Program-made: the position numbers and the translations under genes
Notes under the pieces: model-generated
What the model was told of the DNA's origin: nothing
Seen by the model: only the letters and a program-made list of their open reading frames with translations
Database searches by the model: none
NCBI GenBank assembly: GCA_035048485.1
Contig: CM068580.1
Location: forward strand, 36,679,585 to 36,743,584
DNA from: Pteria penguin
Taxonomy: Eukaryota; Mollusca; Bivalvia; Pterioida; Pteriidae
Length of the DNA stretch: 64,000 nt
Direction of reading: 5' to 3'
Part shown: in pieces, positions 11,001 through 20,260 of the stretch
How the letters are laid out: each line of letters opens with the position of its first letter
How positions within the stretch are numbered: the first letter of the stretch is position 1

Positions 11001-14000
11001 TGCTATAATTTTTGAACCAAGAAGGGTAGAGCCTTGAAAATTCACACATGGATACATTGTGAAAGGAGCTTTCATTTGGGACTTTGACCTTTGAACTTGT
11101 GACCTTGACCTTGGAGTTTGACCTTTTTAAAAACTTTAACCTTGGCAATAACTTTTGAACCAAGAGGGGTTTGGCTTTGAAATGGCCCACACATGGCTAC
11201 CTTGTGAAAGACCCTTTCATTTAAGATCATGACCTTCATGACCTTGGAGTTCAACCTGTTTTTCAAAGACTAAAATTCAGCTTTAACTTTTGAACCAAAA
11301 GGGATAGGGCTTTGAAACTAAACATATGGATATCTTGTGGAAGGCGCTTTCATTTGGGACCATTACCTTTGACCTTGCAGCTTGACTACTTTTTAAATCT
11401 TTAACCTTCGCTATAACTTTTGAACGAGATGGGTAGAAGTATGAAATTTCACACATGGATACCTTGTGGAAGGCCGCTTCATTTGGGATCATAATCTTCG
11501 AGGTTGTGACCTTGACCTTGGATTTTGACCAGCTTTTCAAAAACTTTAACATTTGCTTAAACATTTTAACCAAGAGGGGTAAGACTTTAAAACTTCGCAC
11601 ATGGATTTCTTGTGACAAGATATTTCATTTGATTACGATAACCATTGATCTTGGAATTCAACCTAATTTCCAAAAGCCTGGGCTATATCTTTTAAACAAA
11701 TAGAGCTAAGGCTTTGGTACTTCACTCATAGATTCCTTATGACAAGAAATTTCATTTGGTACCATGATCTCTGACCTTTTGACCTTAATCTTGAAGTTTG
11801 ACCTATTTTTCGGAAACTTCTACATGGTCTTTTTCTTTTGAAATATTAAAGATAGGGACTTGTAGATTCGTTGTGACCAGAGCTTTCATCTGGTTAACTT
11901 TTGACATTTACCTTGGACTTGACCCTGAGTTCAGAATACATTAAAAATACATGTTTTCCCTCTGATAATGCCCTGCTGGAGAGCTATTTTGAATTTCAAC
12001 AACTTTGTTAACTTAATGTGAGAAGCATTTCCAGTTATGCTGATTTCAAATTGTATTTTGCAGCAGTACGTCATAGAGTGAAAAAATAGAATCATTCATA
12101 ATTGCATATTATTTGTAAAGTTATAATGATTTATTTATGTATTAGAAACTGAGGAGGGATTCTGTTTGCTGTTCAGTAAGAAGATTGGTCTAGATAATAC
12201 TGAATCTGTACCACATGACCCTGAAACTTTGGAGTCACCATTGGGTGATGAAGAGGAGGAAGATGATGAAGGGGGACTGACAGTCACTAACATAAGGCAT
12301 GTCATGAAGGTAAAGATACTAGTATGCTAACATAATGCATGTCATGAAGGTATAGATACTAGTATGCTAACATAAGGCATGTCATGAAGGTATAGATACT
12401 AGTATGCTAACATAAGGCATGTCATGAAGGTATAGATACTAGTATGCTAACATAAGGCATGTCATGAAGGTATAGATACTAGTATGCTAACATAAGGCAT
12501 GTCATGAAGGTGTAAATACTAGTATGCTTAACATAAGGCATGTCATGAAGGTATGAATACTAGTATGGTAACATTAGGCATGTCATGAAGGTATAGATAC
12601 TAGAATGCTAAGATAAGGCATGTCATGAAGGTATAGATACTAGTATGGTAACATAAGGCATGTCATGAAAGTATAGATACAAGTATGGTAACATAAGGCT
12701 TGTCATGAAGGTATAGATACTAGTATGGTAACATAAGGCATGTCATGAAGGTATAGATACTAGTATGGTAACATAATGCATGTCATGAAGGTATAGATAC
12801 TAGTATGCTAACATAAGGCACGTCATGAAGGTATAGATACTAGTATGCTAACATAAGGCATGTCATGAAGGTATAGATACTAGAATGGTAACATTAGGCT
12901 TGTCATGAAGGTATAGATACTAGTATGGTAACATATGGCATGTCATGAAGGTATAGATACTAGTATGGTAACATAAGGCTTTTCATGAAGGTATAAATAC
13001 TAGTATGCTAACATAAGGCATGTCATGAAGGTATAGATACAAGTATGCTAACATAAGGCATGTCATGAAGGTGTAGATACTAGTATGGTAACATAAGGCA
13101 TGCCATGAAAGTATAGATACTAGTATGGTACCATAAGGCTTGTCATGAAGGTATAGATACTAGTATGGTAACATAAGGCTTGTCATGAAGGTATAGATAC
13201 TAGTATGGTAACATAAGGCATGTCATGAAGGTATAGATACTAGTATGGTAACATAAGGCATGCCATGAAGGTATAGATACTAGTATGCTAACATAAGGCT
13301 TGTCATGAAGGTATAGATACTAGAATGGTAACATAAGGCTTGTCATGAAGGTATAAATACTAGTATGCTAACATAAGGCATGTCATGAAGGTATAGATAC
13401 TAGTATGCTTACATAAGGCATGTCATGAAGGTATAGATGCAAATATGGTAACATAAGGTATGTCATGAAGGTATAGATACTAGTATGGTAACATAAGATA
13501 TATCATGAAGGTATAGATACTAGTATGGCTTACACATGTATTAGAAATACAAGTATTTGTGGCATTCAGTTGAAGCGGTATTTCTTTGAGCTGGCATGGC
13601 TCCATGGTTAAGGTGTGTTGTTCAAGATTGGATAGTCATTATTTCAAATCTTGCTTGAATTTCATTTCATGTTAGCGTTTTGTCCTAAGGATGAGACAAT
13701 GATAAATGAGGTCTTATATCATTATAGATACATGTATCGAACTTTCATCTTGATCTTAGGTCATTGTTTAGGTCTTTTCAAGTGATACTCCAGATAGGTT
13801 GGACTTCTGCATAGGTGAAGTAAAGCAGGTGTGGAACTAAACAATAATCAGTCTTTAAGTTAATACCTTTAATAATGTTCAGCTGAAGTGATTTTCCCAA
13901 AAGATATGTATTTCATAAATAAATATGATTGTGTAAACATGATAAAATATGTGAATACTTTAGTTTACTTTTCAAAGTAATCACAGTGAAAATACTTCAT

Positions 14001-16696
14001 CAAATCAAATTTCAGATTCTTGGACCAGAGAAATTTCACATTTTGGCACACCATGTTGTCATTGGAAATCAAATTATTGTAAGAGGAAAACCGAAATCAA
14101 TTGTCACTTCATTCTTATCTGCATTGAAGGTATGTGTATGATTTTTTTTTTTGGCTGGATTGCAAAGCAATTCTAGTCTAAAGATTGGCAATATCTGTCC
14201 ATCAACGTTTTGGGTAAAGTTTCTGGTTGAAGCAAAATCTCAGCAACGAAGAGGAGTATAAACATAATACTTCACACATAGGTTCCTAATGACCAGAGCT
14301 TTCAGATTATGCCATGACTTTAAATCTGGTGACCTTGATTTTGGATTTTGACTTACTTTTAAGAAATTTTAACTTTGGCCATATATTTTGAATCAATCGG
14401 GACAGAGCTTTGATACTTCACACACTTTACAGTTCCCTACACCACAAGCCAAATGCTTAACCACTACACCAAGTCTGTCATTAACCATAGAGGGCTTGGA
14501 TGTCTCACAAACACATCTTTTATTATGTCTTTTCAGTAAGTTGTGTACATGTAGATCATGAATGAATTTTGATATCGAGACACTTTTCTCTGTAAACGTG
14601 TCTGAAGTATTATTCTTGCAATTCTAGGTACTTTTGCCGAAAGGATGTTGTCGTATGGAATCTTATTGCAAGACTTATGAGGAATCATGGAAATGCAACT
14701 TCCTTGGCATTGCTCCAGATGTTGTTATACCAAAACACATCATGTCCAATGAAATGTTTGTATTGATAGACATAACACCATTACCCAATGACAATGTTTT
14801 CAAACCTCCTAGTGATACAAATATCTTGGATGCTTTCTGTTTCAGCATGGCAAGTCCATCAAAATTATCAGACAAAGGTAATTATTTAGGACATTACAAT
14901 GTAATTTCTACTATTTCATTGCTGCAGTGTTTAATATCTAAGTTTCATCAGATTATTTTTCCTTGTTTTGACACAGGTCAGTCAAAAACATCTTTTTAAT
15001 TTCCTGGGAAATATACAAATTTGTATTGAATAGATAGAAAAACTAATTTTGATGTAGATAGGTCAAAGATCAAGGTCACCACTGATAAAAATTGATTGGT
15101 TTGTTTGTTTGTTTGATTATTGTTTTACGTCACTCCACGATTATTTCACGTATATGGTGACGGCATCTGCCTGATGCATTGCATACAAATTTAGACCTTT
15201 GCAACGGACCCACCCGAAGCAGTGAGGGATCTTTTACGTGCCACACCTACCGTGACACGGGACCTCGGTTTTTACTGTCTCATCCGAAAGACAGAACACC
15301 GGTGTGCCCCGGGCGGGAGTCGAACTCTCGATCACGAGCCGAGCACCTTTTCCACTAGGCCACACCGGCTTAAAATTGATTGTGTTAGTTTTGGTATGAT
15401 ATATAAGTTCCATGCATCCTATACCAACCAATTAGGATTTACTGATTGTTTTGATAGGGAAAGATGCCTATTAACTTTAGGGTCAATAGGTAAAAGGTCA
15501 AGACCATCCCTGGTAAAAATAATGGATTAGATTTCTATGGTCGGTAGTAGTCTCTTCTGCAGTTTGAACCTTATGTTGAAGAAGATCGAAGTGTCTAATA
15601 AACATTTGGTGGTGTCTCAGTTGCAGTACAGAGAGATTTTTACAAATTTTTAGAAATATTCTAAATTGCAACTGCTGGGGCATATTCTACAAACATGCTC
15701 TACAGTCACTAAAGCACAAATTGTGTAAGATTTTCAACTTTGTGTGTAACCTACCATGTTTCAATGTTTGCTTAGCACCAAGTGTGTTGTTAAAGATGAA
15801 GATGGCTCTGAGCAACAACAAGTTAACACAGGAAGTGGTGGAGCAGTGTCTTATATGTCTCAAAGAGGAATGGATGAAGTAAGGTTTTATCTTGTCATGT
15901 ATAGATCTATAAAACTTGTGCTGTTAATCTGCGATTCAAATAATTTCCTTTTACATCTACAAGGTATACCGGTATCTGCAAATCTATAGCCATTTCTTGA
16001 ATCTTTCTAACAGTATCATTATATTTACCTATAAAGGCCTGTTTAAGTGAGTATTGTGCTGTTATAGTGCTGATGTTGAAGCAGTAGTGTTTCAGCCGCA
16101 AAGCAATTGATTTCAAAAAGAATTTTTTTGGTTTTTCTACCTCCTGGTAAACAAAATATAACATCCATTACATGGAAATATTATTTTCTAAGAAGCAAAA
16201 AGTGACAGTACCTGGCACTATTGTTTAAGAGCACCTTTATCATTATCCAATCATATACCTAGAATTTATCATGTGATGCACTATGTATTTTACCACAATT
16301 GTATTGGTGTTGTTCTCTTTGGTTGTAAATGCCATATGTTCAAGTTTTATCTTTAAACTTAAAAGAAAACACAAACTTTATATAAATTATTTTTTTTGTT
16401 ACCAGTAAGTTGGATCCTTTTATTATTTTAGACATGACTTTTTGCCATTTATTTCATTAATTTTTCATTTATCATCTATCAAACACGAAACAGATCTTCT
16501 GTGTGATTTCAGCAAGGTTAAAGTATTATTCAAGTTCACTAAAGCCGGAGGAAGTCGTACAGATGAAGATACAAAGAAACTACTGCAAGTTGTTGGCGCC
16601 AATCCAGAGGATACGCCAATATTGAAGTTTTGGATGGAAGGGCTTAGTGTGCAATACAGAAACTATATCTTCACTACATCAAAGTCACAACATTAA
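4843..16696 (+). CDS. FLCN: Folliculin (FLCN), complete, 8 coding exons
   Basis: Joined exons 4843-5064, 7345-7482, 9417-9903, 12146-12309, 14016-14129, 14628-14877, 15776-15878 and 16513-16696 give 553 codons plus stop (human FLCN is 579), with phases consistent across every junction. The N-terminus MNAIISLCHFCEVHGPQ is the folliculin signature. Family knowledge: folliculin with FNIP forms a lysosomal GTPase-activating complex for RagC/D that controls TORC1 and TFEB/TFE3; it has a longin domain followed by a DENN domain. Here the longin part is about residues 75-280 and the DENN part about 330-553, joined by an acidic linker (about 310-325). Arg152 in DSQARGFQ aligns with human Arg164, the GAP arginine finger. 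The ATG at 4843 was chosen because it matches the conserved start; an upstream acceptor-like TTTTCAG at about 4807-4813 suggests a non-coding 5' exon. Intron 1 is GC-AG. Splice sites were inferred by eye and homology. Confidence 0.96.
5419..6935. mobile_element. Non-autonomous pogo/Tigger-like element in FLCN intron 1
   Basis: Terminal inverted repeats CAGTGGACTCC and GGAATCCACTG, extended by TTTTATCTGATA versus TATCAGATTAAAC, flanked on both sides by TA (5417-5418, 6936-6937). About 1.5 kb, no intact transposase recognised. The middle (about 5835-5950) carries AATATAATACGCAC motifs that may be a nested second element. Confidence 0.85.
7345..7482 (+). CDS. FLCN: FLCN coding exon 2
   Basis: 46 codons, residues 75-120, start of the longin region: GCSSVRTGFICRDEDAQVNY and then RQACIRSLSGE, closely matching human RQACVRSLSCE. 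The acceptor is TTATTTTAG and the donor GTAGGT; both ends are phase 0. Confidence 0.95.
8060..8512 (+). pseudogene. Decayed protein-coding relic in FLCN intron 2
   Basis: One frame reads LQALQAFFAQNDWDWTNTLP, then after a frameshift TEDLVVTEPPHNEPLIPQPE, HECPDCFSSSYVIDDCNRQM W, an in-frame stop (where Trp is likely), PPHHCNHRKRKVLYKKFRTM, LCHCGVWDDSRYLDRKTRE. The Cys pairs and protein-like composition show former coding sequence. I do not recognise the family. Probably a transposable-element or retrocopy remnant. Confidence 0.55.
9417..9903 (+). CDS. FLCN: FLCN coding exon 3 (longin core)
   Basis: Largest FLCN exon, residues 121-282 plus one base. It includes VCPGKDGPIFFGNEHLGHVL, IKDSQARGFQ with the putative arginine finger Arg152, MMDKIYLLNSWPFL, CPQRAHRLQS and LLEGPPTEDS, all recognisable counterparts of human folliculin. 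The donor GTAAAA is weak at +5. The ATG at 9546 is an internal methionine, not a gene start. Confidence 0.96.
9960..10640. repeat. Tandem repeat of about 145 bp, about 5 copies, FLCN intron 3
   Basis: CTTTGACATATTGAACTGAA-type blocks recur near 9980, 10125, 10270, 10414 and 10560, each followed by TTGGTATATAACTT, GATGATCTACAGATTGAGTT and GAGTTATTGCCCTTTG. Copies differ by many substitutions. Confidence 0.85.
10980..11935. repeat. Repeat array rich in TGACCTT half-sites, FLCN intron 3
   Basis: Units of roughly 130-150 bp carry CTTTTGAACCAAGAGGGGTA, CACACATGGATACCTTGTG, CTTTCATTTGGGACC and TGACCTTGACCTTGGAGTTT. Related single units occur at 14170-14420, 39340-39725 and 41345-41460. Confidence 0.85.
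12146..12309 (+). CDS. FLCN: FLCN coding exon 4 (acidic linker)
   Basis: Residues 283-337: ETEEGFCLLFSKK, an acidic GDEEEEDDEGG linker, then LTVTNIRHVMK. The last 20 exon bases, ACATAAGGCATGTCATGAAG, and the donor GTAAAGATAC are the first unit of the 40-bp tandem array that follows. The acceptor is TTATGTATTAG. Homology to the human RHMRQVLG region fixes the donor at 12310, because exon 5 continues with ILGPEKFHILAHH. Confidence 0.93.
12290..13530 (+). repeat. 40-bp tandem array (about 31 copies) starting in FLCN exon 4 and spanning its 5' splice site
   Basis: Unit: ACATAAGGCATGTCATGAAG followed by GTATAGATACTAGTATGCTA. The first unit is the last 20 bases of exon 4 plus the real donor GTAAAGATAC. 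Later units have GTATAG in place of GTAAAG, so each carries an AAG-GT junction. Variation (GGTA/GCTA, GGCA/GGCT) is scattered, as in a minisatellite. Confidence 0.95.
13585..13715 (+). mobile_element. tRNA-headed SINE, degenerate
   Basis: TGGCTCCATGGTTAAGGTG resembles an A-box region, TTCAAATCTTGC a B box, and TTTGTCCTAAGGATGAGACA matches the body motif GTCTTTCGGATGAGACAGTA of the SINE at 15100-15372. Confidence 0.5.
14016..14129 (+). CDS. FLCN: FLCN coding exon 5
   Basis: 38 codons, residues 338-375: ILGPEKFHILAHHVVIGNQI, counterpart of the human [20 protein letters not shown]. It starts the DENN part. The acceptor is CAAATTTCAG and the donor GTATGT; phase 0 on both sides. Confidence 0.96.
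14160..14420. repeat. Single unit of the TGACCTT-type repeat, FLCN intron 5
   Basis: CACATAGGTTCCTAATGACC, AGAGCTTTCA and GGTGACCTTGATTTTGGATT match the units at 10980-11935 and 39340-39725. A partial tRNA-like head (GGTGTAGTGGTTAAGC) follows on the minus strand at about 14450-14485. Confidence 0.6.
14628..14877 (+). CDS. FLCN: FLCN coding exon 6
   Basis: Residues 376-458 plus one base: VLLPKGCCRMESYCKTYEES, then WKCNFLGIAPDVVIP, matching human YRCNFLGLSPHVQIP. The acceptor is GCAATTCTAG and the donor GTAATT. Confidence 0.96.
15100..15372 (-). mobile_element. Full-length tRNA-derived SINE
   Basis: On the minus strand, head CCGGTGTGGCCTAGTGGAAA with A box TGGCCTAGTGG and B box AGTTCGACTCC; the first and last eight head bases (CCGGTGTG / CACACCGG) pair as an acceptor stem and CTCGTGA sits in an anticodon-like loop. 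The body has GTCTTTCGGATGAGACAGTA. The tail ends in GACGTAAAACAATAATC and a (CAAA)n run at 15100-15118. The T-stem is degenerate, so this is a SINE and not a working tRNA gene. Confidence 0.85.
15776..15878 (+). CDS. FLCN: FLCN coding exon 7
   Basis: Read in the frame set by exon 6 it gives APSVLLKMKMALSNNKLTQE and then VVEQCLICLKEEWMN, matching human VVDQCLVCLKEEWMN. A different reading frame is open through this exon and would mislead a single-frame scan. The acceptor is GTTTGCTTAG and the donor GTAAGG; it ends in phase 2. Confidence 0.95.
16513..16696 (+). CDS. FLCN: FLCN terminal coding exon 8
   Basis: Residues 493-553: KVKVLFKFTKAGGSRTDEDT, then KLLQVVGANPED, LKFWMEGLSVQYRN and the terminal HIFTTS-like segment, stop TAA at 16694-16696. 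It matches the human C-terminus KVKVLFKFTK...LKFWMTGLSKTYKSH. The acceptor is GTGTGATTTCAG. The last 73 bases belong to a 980-bp segment duplicated downstream. Confidence 0.96.
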
Positions 16697-17345
16697 TGTC
16701 TCTATACTTGTCTCATGTCTCCTTAAACTTTTGGGTTTATCCAAGAAGCAGCCTTTTTTCAATCCCCATATTTGTAAGGACAGCATATATATATGATAGT
16801 TTATAGGACCAGAGAATGGTATTGAGCTACAAGTACTCCAGACTATTACAAAATATTTATATCAGGTTCAGCTGCAGAGGATGTATATATTGATAATGGG
16901 TCACTACAACCAGCAGTGAACGTAAATTCTTCTGCTGGTTAAATCCAGTTTGGCATTGTCTTGTCACACTACATGAGACTACAGAAGGTGGTGACATCTA
17001 TCAACCATGATATACATAACAAAACAGTAGTCAGCTTTAGTCTGCTGTGCTTAACATCTAGTTCTTGAGAGCCAATTAATACCACGTTGTATATTTACTA
17101 TGTACTACATATTTTATAATGAAGAAGGCTGTTTTCCTGTTAGGCATGCTTACTTTGTCTTAGAATCTGCATTGAAGTATTGGTTACATATGCACAAGGA
17201 AGAGCAATTGTTTGAGGAGTATAGCATTTATGCTGCTCCAATAAGGCACAAATAATTTATTGAAATAATGTTCATAATAACCATTAAGTATACCCATATG
17301 GGCTTTCAATTGTAATTGCTTGATGTTATGAAAATAAATGTTTTG
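16697..17345 (+). other. FLCN: FLCN 3' UTR, first copy, with polyadenylation signal
   Basis: Non-coding sequence after the TAA. AATAAA at 17333-17338 is the first strong polyadenylation signal and would give a UTR of about 0.65 kb. The identical signal recurs at 18313-18318 in the duplicated copy, and a further AATAAATAAAG lies at about 18588-18598, so alternative transcript ends are possible. Confidence 0.6.
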
Positions 17346-17386
17346 TTTATTGACAATTTACTGTCTTTCAGTCTAAACATTATTAC

Positions 17387-17580
17387 TTATGGGGGCCAGG
17401 TAGCACAGTTGGTAGTGCACTCGCTTCTCATCAATGCGACACTGGTTCAATTCCCGGTGTGGTACGGGAGATTGTGACCAACCTGGTTTCCTGGGTTTTC
17501 TCCAGGTACTCTGGTTTCCTCCCACACAAACGACACCCTTACGCCAAGATCTGTGCCAAGGAGCAAGATTTATAAAACAA
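17387..17580 (+). mobile_element. tRNA-derived SINE, copy A
   Basis: The head GGGGCCAGGTAGCACAGTTGG has a polymerase III A box (TAGCACAGTTGG); about 35 bases on is a B box GGTTCAATTCC. The body contains TTTTCTCCAGGTACTCTGG and TTTCCTCCCACAC, a motif type common in invertebrate SINEs with a conserved central domain. Assignment to the MetaSINE group is a guess. It is not a functional tRNA. Confidence 0.75.
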
Positions 17581-17603
17581 GTTGTTAACTTGTTTCTCAA
17601 TCT

Positions 17604-18580
17604 GAAGTTTTGGATGGAAGGGCTTAGTGTGCAATACAGAAACCATATCTTCACTACATCAAAGTCACAACATTAATGTCTCTATACTTGTCTCATGTCT
17701 CCTTAAACTTTTGGGTTTATCTAAGAAGCAGCCTTTTTTCAATCCCCATATTTGTAAGGACAGCATATATATACGATAGTTTATAGGACCAGAGAATGGT
17801 ATTGAGCTACAATTACTCCAGACTATTACAAAATATTTATATCAGGTTCAGCTGCAGAGGATGTATATATCGATAATGGGTCACTACAACCAGCAGTGAA
17901 CGTAAATTCTTCTGCTGGTTAAATCCAGTTTGGCATTGTCTTGTCACACTACATGAGACTACAGAAGGTGGTGACATCTATCAACCATGATATACATAAC
18001 AAGACAGTAGTCAGCTTTAGTCTGCTGTGCTTAACATCTAGTTCTTAAGAGCCAATTAATACCACGTTGTGTATTTACTGTGTACTACATATTTGATAAT
18101 GAAGAAGGCTGTTTTCCTGTTAGGCATGCTTACTTTGTCTTAGAATCTGCATTGAAGTATTGGTTACATATGCACAAGTAAGAGCAATTGTTTGAGGAGT
18201 ATAGCATTTATGCTGCTCCCATAAGGCACAAATAATTTATTGAAATAATGTTCATAATAATCATTAAGTATACCCATATGGGCTTTCAATTGTAATTGCT
18301 TGATGTTATGAAAATAAATGTTTTGTTTATTGACAATTTACTGTCTTTCAGTCTAAACATTATTACTTACGGGGGCCAGGTAGCACAGTTGGTAGTGCAA
18401 TCGCTTCTCACCAATGCGACACTGGTTCGATTCCCGGTGTGGTAAGGGAGATTGTGACCAACCTGGTTTCCTGAGTTTTCTCCAGGTACTCTGGTTTCCT
18501 CCCACACAAACGACACCCTTACGCCAAGATCTGTGCCAAGGAGCAAGATTTATAAAACAAGTTAACTTGTTTCTCAATCG
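17604..18580 (+). repeat. Tandem segmental duplication, copy B (truncated FLCN end plus UTR plus SINE)
   Basis: Near-identical second copy of 16624-17603. At 17608-17676 it keeps an intact reading frame for the last FLCN residues (one Tyr-to-His change), but it lacks the acceptor and upstream half of exon 8. As a coding exon it is therefore most likely dead. It ends just before CGTTGTAAAATAAATAAAG. Confidence 0.93.
18367..18557 (+). mobile_element. tRNA-derived SINE, copy B
   Basis: Same SINE in the second 980-bp copy. Its B box is GGTTCGATTCC, closer to the consensus than copy A (GGTTCAATTCC), so copy B may preserve the ancestral state better. It was carried by the segmental duplication, not by independent insertion, because the flanks are shared too. 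Confidence 0.75.
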
Positions 18581-19339
18581 TTGTAAAATAAATAAAGTTT
18601 AAATTTTTTTTACTTTTGGCAAAATCTTGGGTTTGTAAAAATATTTCCTCCCATATAACCTTTACCTAGAAAAATAGATTGTTCATTTCTTTTCCGATTA
18701 CTATTTCACCCAAGGTGGTGAAGTACCGGTATGAGCCAAACCGTTTCAATAGAAATTATCCAGACATGTACAGTTCAAAGAAAGTTAAAGTACATCAGTA
18801 TCTAAAACTCTAGAATATTTTTCTTGATCACACTATTCAAAATAAATTTAATTTGTGGATTGTCCACTGGAGGAACAAATCTGAACAGTAGGTAGGTCAG
18901 TATATAAATGAATTGTGTTTTCTCACAAAGACTTTTCCATCAACATGGTGAAGATAGGGTACAATATTCTTACCAAGTAGCAAGGTTAGGCAACCTATGA
19001 CACATGTCACTTATACTAGGTCACATGTTTCTGGGAAAGGGGTTATATATGTGTATCAGATATTGGATTTGCTTCACCTCAATTTCACTTGATTTGTCAC
19101 CACCTGAATTATGTCAGTTTGATAGTACAAGTGCTGTATGGCCTAGTCCTAGATTTTCTTCCCATAAATCCATTCTATCTTCCCAATGTATGGGTTTTAC
19201 TCCGATCAAGTTCATTCATAACGAGTAACACCTAGCGTGGTAGAATACTCCCATTGCTTAGTTTGAGGGGGAGGATTTTGAAAATATGGATACATTCCCC
19301 CCATTAAATGTTAAACTGCCCTATCCCCAATAGTTCATT

Positions 19340-20260
19340 CTGTATCCTGCCTACAAGGTTTCCTAACCAAGTAGTACTATGCCCTCACCTTCGACCTTGG
19401 AAAAACAATAAACATCTTTGCTTTGCCATGAGAAGTAAGCGTACCAAGTATTGAAATGAGGAGTGAGTACACCAAGTCTTGGTATAAGGAGTAAGTGTAC
19501 AAAGTTTGACAGTCCTAGCCCAAACGTTTTGGGCTGTATCCTGTCTACAAGGGTTTCCTACCAAGTAGTACTATGACCTTGACCCTGAAAAACAGTAGGC
19601 ATCTTTGTCTTGGCATGAAAAGCAAGTGTATGAAGTTCGACCGTCCTAGCCCCAACGGTTTGATCTGTATCCTGCTTAGAAGGTCGTTCCTACCAAGTAG
19701 TACTACGACCTTGAAATTTGATCTCTGACCTTGAAAAACAACTGGGACCAGTTGTTCGAAACTTTAACCACTGATTAAGCTAACCAGTGGTTAAAATTTG
19801 AGAGACAATTATTTTGATTTATTAGATTTCTGTATAAAAATCTTGTTTTCGTTACAAAGCTTGTGTCATATGCTACAGATCAGCACGCAGACTACGACTT
19901 ATAGTCGTATCATTTCAAAGATATAGTCAGATGAAATTTAACGATTGGTTAGCTTAACCAGTGGTTAAAGTTTCGAACTGGCCCCAGGTGTCTTTGTCTT
20001 GGTATTAAGAGTAAGTGTACCAGGTTTGACCGTCTTAACCCCAATGTTTTGGGCTGTATCTTGTCTACAAGGGTTTCCTACCAAGTAATAATACAACCTT
20101 GACCTTTGACCTTGAAAAACAATAGGTGTCTTTGTCTTGGCATGAGGAGTAAGTGTACCAAGTTTGACAGTCCTAGCCCCAATGGTTTGAGCTGTATCCT
20201 GCCTACAAAGGTTTCCTACCAAGTAGTACTACAACCTTGACCTGTGACCTCTGAAAATCC
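19340..20260. repeat. About 150-bp tandem repeat, about 5 copies
   Basis: Units share GTTTCCTACCAAGTAGTACT, ACCTTGACC, CTTGAAAAACAATAGG, GTCTTTGTCTTGGCATGA, GAGTAAGTGTACCAAGTTTG and GTCCTAGCCCCAA. Starts near 19341, 19540, 19665, 20055 and 20200; the long gap is the inserted element at 19743-19985. Confidence 0.88.
19743..19985. mobile_element. Small inverted-repeat transposon (MITE) inside the intergenic array
   Basis: Ends GGGACCAGTTGTTCGAAACT and, reverse-complemented, GGGGCCAGTTCGAAACTTTA; both continue into AACCACTGxTTAAGCTAACCA. It splits one array unit (GAAAAACAA / GTGTCTTTG). Superfamily not determined. Confidence 0.8.

Larger units (their letters stand above)
16624..17603 (+). repeat. 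Tandem segmental duplication, copy A (980 bp)
   Basis: Starts in the last FLCN exon (GAAGTTTTGGATGG) and includes the stop, the 3' UTR, AATAAA and a tRNA-headed SINE. Every landmark recurs exactly 980 bp later (16624/17604, 17333/18313, 17390/18370), with few substitutions and one 3-bp deletion near the end. The junction shows CAAT on both parental sides, consistent with microhomology. Confidence 0.93.

Noticed and set aside
12290..13530. Regularly spaced 40-bp repeats looked at as a possible CRISPR array
   Set aside because: Repeats are directly abutting with no unique spacers, the DNA is animal nuclear, and the unit derives from the FLCN exon end. The same applies to 62446-64000.
15222..15530. 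Open frames on both strands over the SINE
   Set aside because: They lie on a tRNA-derived SINE and have no protein-like features.
17390..17460. Functional tRNA genes at 17390, 18370 and 15372
   Set aside because: A and B boxes are present but the cloverleaf stems are degenerate and all are fused to SINE bodies.
17608..17676. Second terminal FLCN exon in copy B
   Set aside because: The frame is intact but there is no acceptor or upstream half; it would need an unusual splice into mid-exon sequence.
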